Under the pieces are notes generated by a model. It was not told the origin of the DNA. It did not search any database and saw only the letters and a program-made list of their open reading frames with translations. From Bacteroidota bacterium (lineage in GTDB: Bacteria; Bacteroidota; Bacteroidia; Chitinophagales; LD1), in NCBI GenBank assembly GCA_028288545.1, contig JAQBNQ010000136.1:1-7376 (forward strand): a stretch of 7,376 nt of DNA, read 5' to 3'. The translations under genes and the position numbers were made by a program. Numbering within the stretch: position 1 is the first letter of the stretch; each line of letters opens with the position of its first letter. This document shows, in pieces, positions 5,382 through 7,376 of the stretch.

Positions 5382-6941
5382 GTGAAGAATTTTGCGAAAA
5401 TAATTATTGTTTTTACCACCATTTCGGCGGCTATAATGGAGTTGATAGATACCTCCATTGTAAACGTAGCGCTGAATAACATGGCTGGTAATTTGGGTGC
5501 TACCATTGAAGATATCAGTTGGGTTATTACGGCTTACGCAATTGCCAACGTTATCATTATACCAATGACCAGCTTTTTGGCTGCATATTTTGGCCGTAAA
5601 AATTACTACCTCTATTCCATCATCATATTTACCATTGCTTCGTTTATGTGCGGTAACAGCACCAGCCTTTGGGAACTTGTGTTTTGGAGATTTGTGCAGG
5701 GTATAGGTGGTGGGGCTTTGCTTTCAACATCGCAATCGATTTTGTTTGATACGTTTCCGCCCGAGAAGCGGGGAACGGCTTCGGCCATTTTTGGTATGGG
5801 TATAGTGGTGGGTCCAACCATGGGACCAACCGTGGGCGGTTTAATTATTGATGCTTACAACTGGCCGCTTATTTTCAACATTAATATTCCGTTTGGAATA
5901 CTGGCTGCTGTGCTTACCTATTTCTTTATTGAAGATTCGGTGCATCATGTTGAGAAACCAAAGATTGATTGGCTGGGAATTATTTTGTTGATGGTGGGTA
6001 TTGGTTCATTGCAGTATGTGCTTGAAAGGGGGCAAAGCAATGATTGGCTTGATAACGAGGCCATCCGGATATTTGCCGTACTGGCTGCTGTAGGGCTTAT
6101 TGCTTTTGTTATATGGGAGTTGTACGTGGAGGAACCGGTGGTAAACCTGCGCCTGTTAAAGGACAGTAATCTTTCCATTACTACTATGCTTACGTTTATT
6201 GCAGGGCTATCGCTATACGTGTCGGTATTTATTTACCCGCTGTTATTGCAACGGGTGTTGGGTTATACTGCCACTATGGTGGGTATGTCGTTATTGCCGG
6301 GAGCCCTGGGCTCTTTGATAGTGATGCCCATAGTGGGACGGCTTTTACAAGGGGGAACCTCGCCCAAAATTTTTATCGGCCTGGGCTTTTTTATACTGAT
6401 GATATATTGCCTGTTGCTTTACCGGGCCAGTGATATGAACAGCGGGTTGCTGGATTATGCGGTGCCTTTAATGGTGCGCAGTGTGGGTATTTCGATGGCC
6501 ATGGTTACGCTTACCAACCAGGCAGTGGCGGGCTTAAGACCGCGGGACATACCACAAGGTATTGCACTTAATAATATGATGCGCCAAGTGGGTGGTGCTT
6601 TTGGTATTGCTATCATGAACATGTATGTAGCACAACGCTATGCCATACACCGCAACGAACTGATAACTAATGTAACTGAAGGTTCGGCAAATTTTATTGC
6701 ACGGAATAATGCTTTGGTAAACGGGGTGGGTTCAAAAATAGCTGTAGGGGCTAATGCACAACAGGCCGCGTATAAGCTGCTTGATCTTGCAGTTGATAAA
6801 CAGGCCTACCTGCTTACTTACCTTGATGGCTTTTTGTTTTCGATGCTGTTTATTGTGGCCGTGTTTCCTTTAATACCTTTTTTAAAGGGTAAAAAAATGA
6901 GCGCTGAAGAGTTGAAGGCAGTGGCAGAATCATCGCATTAA
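5382..6941 (+). CDS. emrB: EmrB-like multidrug efflux MFS transporter (DHA2, 14 TM)
   Basis: This 519-residue inner-membrane transporter is expected to be a proton-driven drug exporter of the DHA2 (EmrB/QacA) family. TM1 carries ELIDTSIVNVAL with a membrane-embedded acidic residue (D23). Loop 2-3 keeps part of MFS motif A (FGRKNYYL, 70-77). TM4 has motif B, RFVQGIGGG (R103, Q106, G107). TM5 has the antiporter motif C, GMGIVVGPTMGPTVGG (138-153). The number of hydrophobic segments and length fit 14 helices, and the C-terminus ends with a short charged tail. The start is GTG at 5382: an in-frame TAA at 5376-5378 prevents any earlier start, and the next ATG (residue 19) would cut into TM1. No Shine-Dalgarno is visible. 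It follows emrA and precedes a TolC-family gene by 37 bp, consistent with a tripartite pump. Substrates cannot be deduced from the sequence. Confidence 0.93.
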   Translation: MKNFAKIIIVFTTISAAIMELIDTSIVNVALNNMAGNLGATIEDISWVITAYAIANVIIIPMTSFLAAYFGRKNYYLYSIIIFTIASFMCGNSTSLWELVFWRFVQGIGGGALLSTSQSILFDTFPPEKRGTASAIFGMGIVVGPTMGPTVGGLIIDAYNWPLIFNINIPFGILAAVLTYFFIEDSVHHVEKPKIDWLGIILLMVGIGSLQYVLERGQSNDWLDNEAIRIFAVLAAVGLIAFVIWELYVEEPVVNLRLLKDSNLSITTMLTFIAGLSLYVSVFIYPLLLQRVLGYTATMVGMSLLPGALGSLIVMPIVGRLLQGGTSPKIFIGLGFFILMIYCLLLYRASDMNSGLLDYAVPLMVRSVGISMAMVTLTNQAVAGLRPRDIPQGIALNNMMRQVGGAFGIAIMNMYVAQRYAIHRNELITNVTEGSANFIARNNALVNGVGSKIAVGANAQQAAYKLLDLAVDKQAYLLTYLDGFLFSMLFIVAVFPLIPFLKGKKMSAEELKAVAESSH

Positions 6942-6978
6942 TTCAAGTACTGGAATAAGGAATAATAAATAATTTAAG

Positions 6979-7376
6979 ATGAAGACAAGAAAATTTGTGA
7001 TGGTGATTTTGTTAGCGATAACCGCGCCGGCATTTTCATTTTCTGAAACAACGAACACGCCGGCGCAGTTGATTGAGCTGATAAAAAAAGCGATTGACAA
7101 TTACCCGAAGCTGAAGGAGGGCAATGAATACGTGAAGTTGAGCGAAACCCAGCACGACCTTGCCAAGGCTGTTTACATGCCGGTTATTGAAGGCGATGCA
7201 ACCTACAGGTATGGTAAGCCAACGCCCAGTATCAGTTTTCCGGTAAACGGACAAACACTGGATATACAGTTTATACCTGCCAACAATTACGATTTTCATT
7301 TGGCCTTAACCCAGCCCATCACTGATTTTGGTCGCAGCCAGGTAAATGTAAAAAAGGCGCTTTCGGAGATACAGAC
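6979..7376 (+). CDS. TolC-family outer membrane efflux protein, N-terminal part (cut by window end)
   Basis: The frame from the ATG at 6979 stays open to the window edge, giving 132 complete codons. Residues 1-20 form a signal peptide (MKTRKFVMVILLAITAPAFS). Mature sequence follows with AQLIELIKKAIDNYPKLKEG, the typical opening helix of TolC/OEP proteins. Later comes YMPVIEGDATYRYG, in which the strand after a K-A-x-Y-M-P motif starts the first beta-barrel segment. YDFHLALTQPITDFGRSQVN closes the visible part; the L-x-Q-P-I-x-D-F-G pattern is characteristic of the family. The protein should be the outer-membrane channel of the EmrA/EmrB-type pump. It lies 37 bp after emrB with no terminator between, so it is probably co-transcribed. 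The gene order regulator, fusion protein, transporter, channel places the channel last. The C-terminal two thirds lie outside the window. Confidence 0.9.
   Translation, partial: MKTRKFVMVILLAITAPAFSFSETTNTPAQLIELIKKAIDNYPKLKEGNEYVKLSETQHDLAKAVYMPVIEGDATYRYGKPTPSISFPVNGQTLDIQFIPANNYDFHLALTQPITDFGRSQVNVKKALSEIQ

Overview
The window comes from a member of the Bacteroidota, most likely the Sphingobacteriales/Chitinophagales side, although the sequence alone does not fix the genus. Three things point there: two secreted proteins ending in a type IX secretion (T9SS type A) sorting domain, two divergent promoters matching the Bacteroidota consensus (TTG or TTTG, about 20 bp, then TAnnTTTG), and start codons without clear Shine-Dalgarno sequences.

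Layout. Bases 1-263 hold the C-terminal end of an SPFH/band-7 type protein, interrupted by an in-frame TAA. Bases 264-633 have no convincing gene. They contain a long imperfect hairpin (540-598) and two minus-strand stretches that read like decayed protein-coding sequence. Bases 634-3513 carry two tandem paralogous genes for secreted proteins of 471 and 476 residues. Each has a signal peptide, about ten YD-like repeats with a period near 29-30 residues, and a T9SS sorting tail. A Rho-independent terminator (3561-3591) closes this unit and overlaps the 3' end of the convergent marR-type gene.

Bases 3572-7376 form a drug-efflux locus. A MarR-family repressor gene (minus strand) is divergent from an emrA-like membrane fusion protein gene, an emrB-like 14-TM DHA2 transporter gene, and the start of a TolC-family outer membrane factor gene cut off by the window end. 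The 123-bp divergent region holds a palindrome (TTGACTA-TT-TAGTCAA) and repeated GTCAA half-sites that overlap the -33 elements of both promoters. This suggests the MarR protein represses itself and the pump together. The three pump proteins would form an inner membrane-periplasm-outer membrane export channel.

The least ordinary items are the paralogous ten-repeat secreted pair with an identical 21-bp start region, five tandem heptamers ending at the base before the GTG start of the emrB-like gene, and the hairpin whose outer arm could also pair with the sequence just upstream of the two secreted-protein start codons. The efflux locus itself belongs to a well-known class.
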